Shown here one piece after another: positions 28,109 through 28,546 of a stretch of DNA of 28,546 bases. How positions within the stretch are numbered: position 1 is the first letter of the stretch; the number at the start of each line of letters is the position of its first letter. The position numbers and the translations under genes were made by a program. The stretch is from NCBI GenBank assembly GCA_036380435.1, contig DASVES010000396.1:1-28546 (forward strand), in the 5' to 3' direction. This DNA comes from DASQDT01 sp036380435. Its GTDB lineage: Bacteria; Acidobacteriota; Blastocatellia; Pyrinomonadales; Pyrinomonadaceae. The notes under the pieces were generated by a model. That model saw nothing but the letters and a program-made list of their open reading frames with translations. It had not been told where the DNA came from and did no database searches.

Positions 28109-28546
28109 TCACTCGTCGCCCTTCGCGGCGCTCGTCTTGTGCTTGCCAAACACCGGCTCGCGCTTCTGCATGAAAGCCGCGACGCCTTCGCGGAAGTCGG
28201 CGGAGCGGAAGCAGTCGGCCTGACCGTCGGCTTCGTATTCGAGGGCGGCGGCGAGTTCCTCCTGCTCGGCGCGGCTGAGTGCGCCCTTGATGCGTGCGAG
28301 CGAGGGCTGCGGCGCGGCGGCCATCCGCGCGGCCAACTCGCCGACCACTGCCTCCAACTCATTCGCGGCGACGACCCGGTTGACGAGGCCGAGCCGCAAC
28401 GCCTCCTCCGCTTTGACGGTCGCGCCGGTCGCCATCAGCTCGAAGGCGCGGGTGCGGCCGACGAGACGCGGCAAAAAGAAAGTGCTGCCGCCGTCGGGCA
28501 TGAGGCCGACGCGGACGAAGCTCTGGCTGAAGGTGGCCGTCTCCGT
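28109..28546 (-). CDS. Enoyl-CoA hydratase/isomerase family protein, C-terminal part
   Basis: The last 145 residues of a crotonase-fold protein; the start lies beyond the right edge. The visible part begins TFSQSFVRVGLMPDGGSTFFLPR, the second half of the active site with the acidic residue of the PDGG motif. It continues with RAFELMATGATVKAEEALRLGLVN (in parts) and an EYEADGQADCFRSADFREGVAAFMQKREPVF end typical of the PaaG/EchA group. It would act in fatty acid or aromatic acid degradation, but the exact substrate cannot be read from this part. Confidence 0.92.
   Translation of the reverse strand, partial: TETATFSQSFVRVGLMPDGGSTFFLPRLVGRTRAFELMATGATVKAEEALRLGLVNRVVAANELEAVVGELAARMAAAPQPSLARIKGALSRAEQEELAAALEYEADGQADCFRSADFREGVAAFMQKREPVFGKHKTSAAKGDE

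Overview
The window is a 28.5 kb piece of a GC-rich bacterial chromosome, nearly all of it coding on the minus strand; only tonB is on the plus strand. Gene content and order (ispE–tRNA-Gln–prs–rplY–pth–rpsF–rpsR–rplI–dnaB–alr, and fmt–rsmB–PASTA protein–rpe–BamD-like), a PEP-CTERM protein, Asn-rich low-complexity tails and many secreted TPR proteins suggest an Acidobacteriota-type organism, perhaps Blastocatellia. That assignment is inference, as no rRNA or strict marker is present.

Layout from left to right. Positions 1-297 hold the N-terminus of radA. Positions 607-2266 hold an ArsC/Spx-like gene with an in-frame UGA at its redox-cysteine position, downstream of glutamate dehydrogenase. 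Positions 2534-4142 hold tonB (+) convergent with a PEP-CTERM secreted protein. Positions 4407-13728 hold the long information-processing cluster: alr, dnaB (interrupted by a 418-residue intein in its Walker A motif), rplI, rpsR, rpsF, pth, rplY, prs, tRNA-Gln(UUG) and ispE. Positions 13798-17209 hold a secreted CAP-domain protein, a large TPR protein and a small membrane protein, with two good sigma-70-type promoters. Positions 17415-23054 hold a BamD-like TPR protein, rpe, an Asn-rich PASTA protein, rsmB and fmt. Positions 23175-25825 hold a secreted hypothetical protein and pruA. Positions 26070-27861 hold def and a DUF4236-TPR protein. The right edge cuts an enoyl-CoA hydratase family gene.

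Functionally the genes cover translation (S6, S18, L9, L25, Pth, Def, Fmt, RsmB, tRNA-Gln), replication and repair (DnaB, RadA), cell wall and isoprenoid precursors (Alr, IspE), central metabolism (GDH, PruA, Prs, Rpe) and envelope functions.

Two things stand out. First, the ArsC-like gene has UGA exactly where Cys is expected and a plausible bacterial SECIS hairpin just downstream, so it is probably a selenoprotein. Second, the intergenic gaps carry twelve long inverted repeats. Most are built from tandem 7-nt units of several unrelated sequences, with the 7-nt register kept through compound elements. They abut start codons, overlap stop codons and in one case encode a protein tail. They look like a diverse family of heptad-phased hairpin elements that ordinary gene annotation does not explain.
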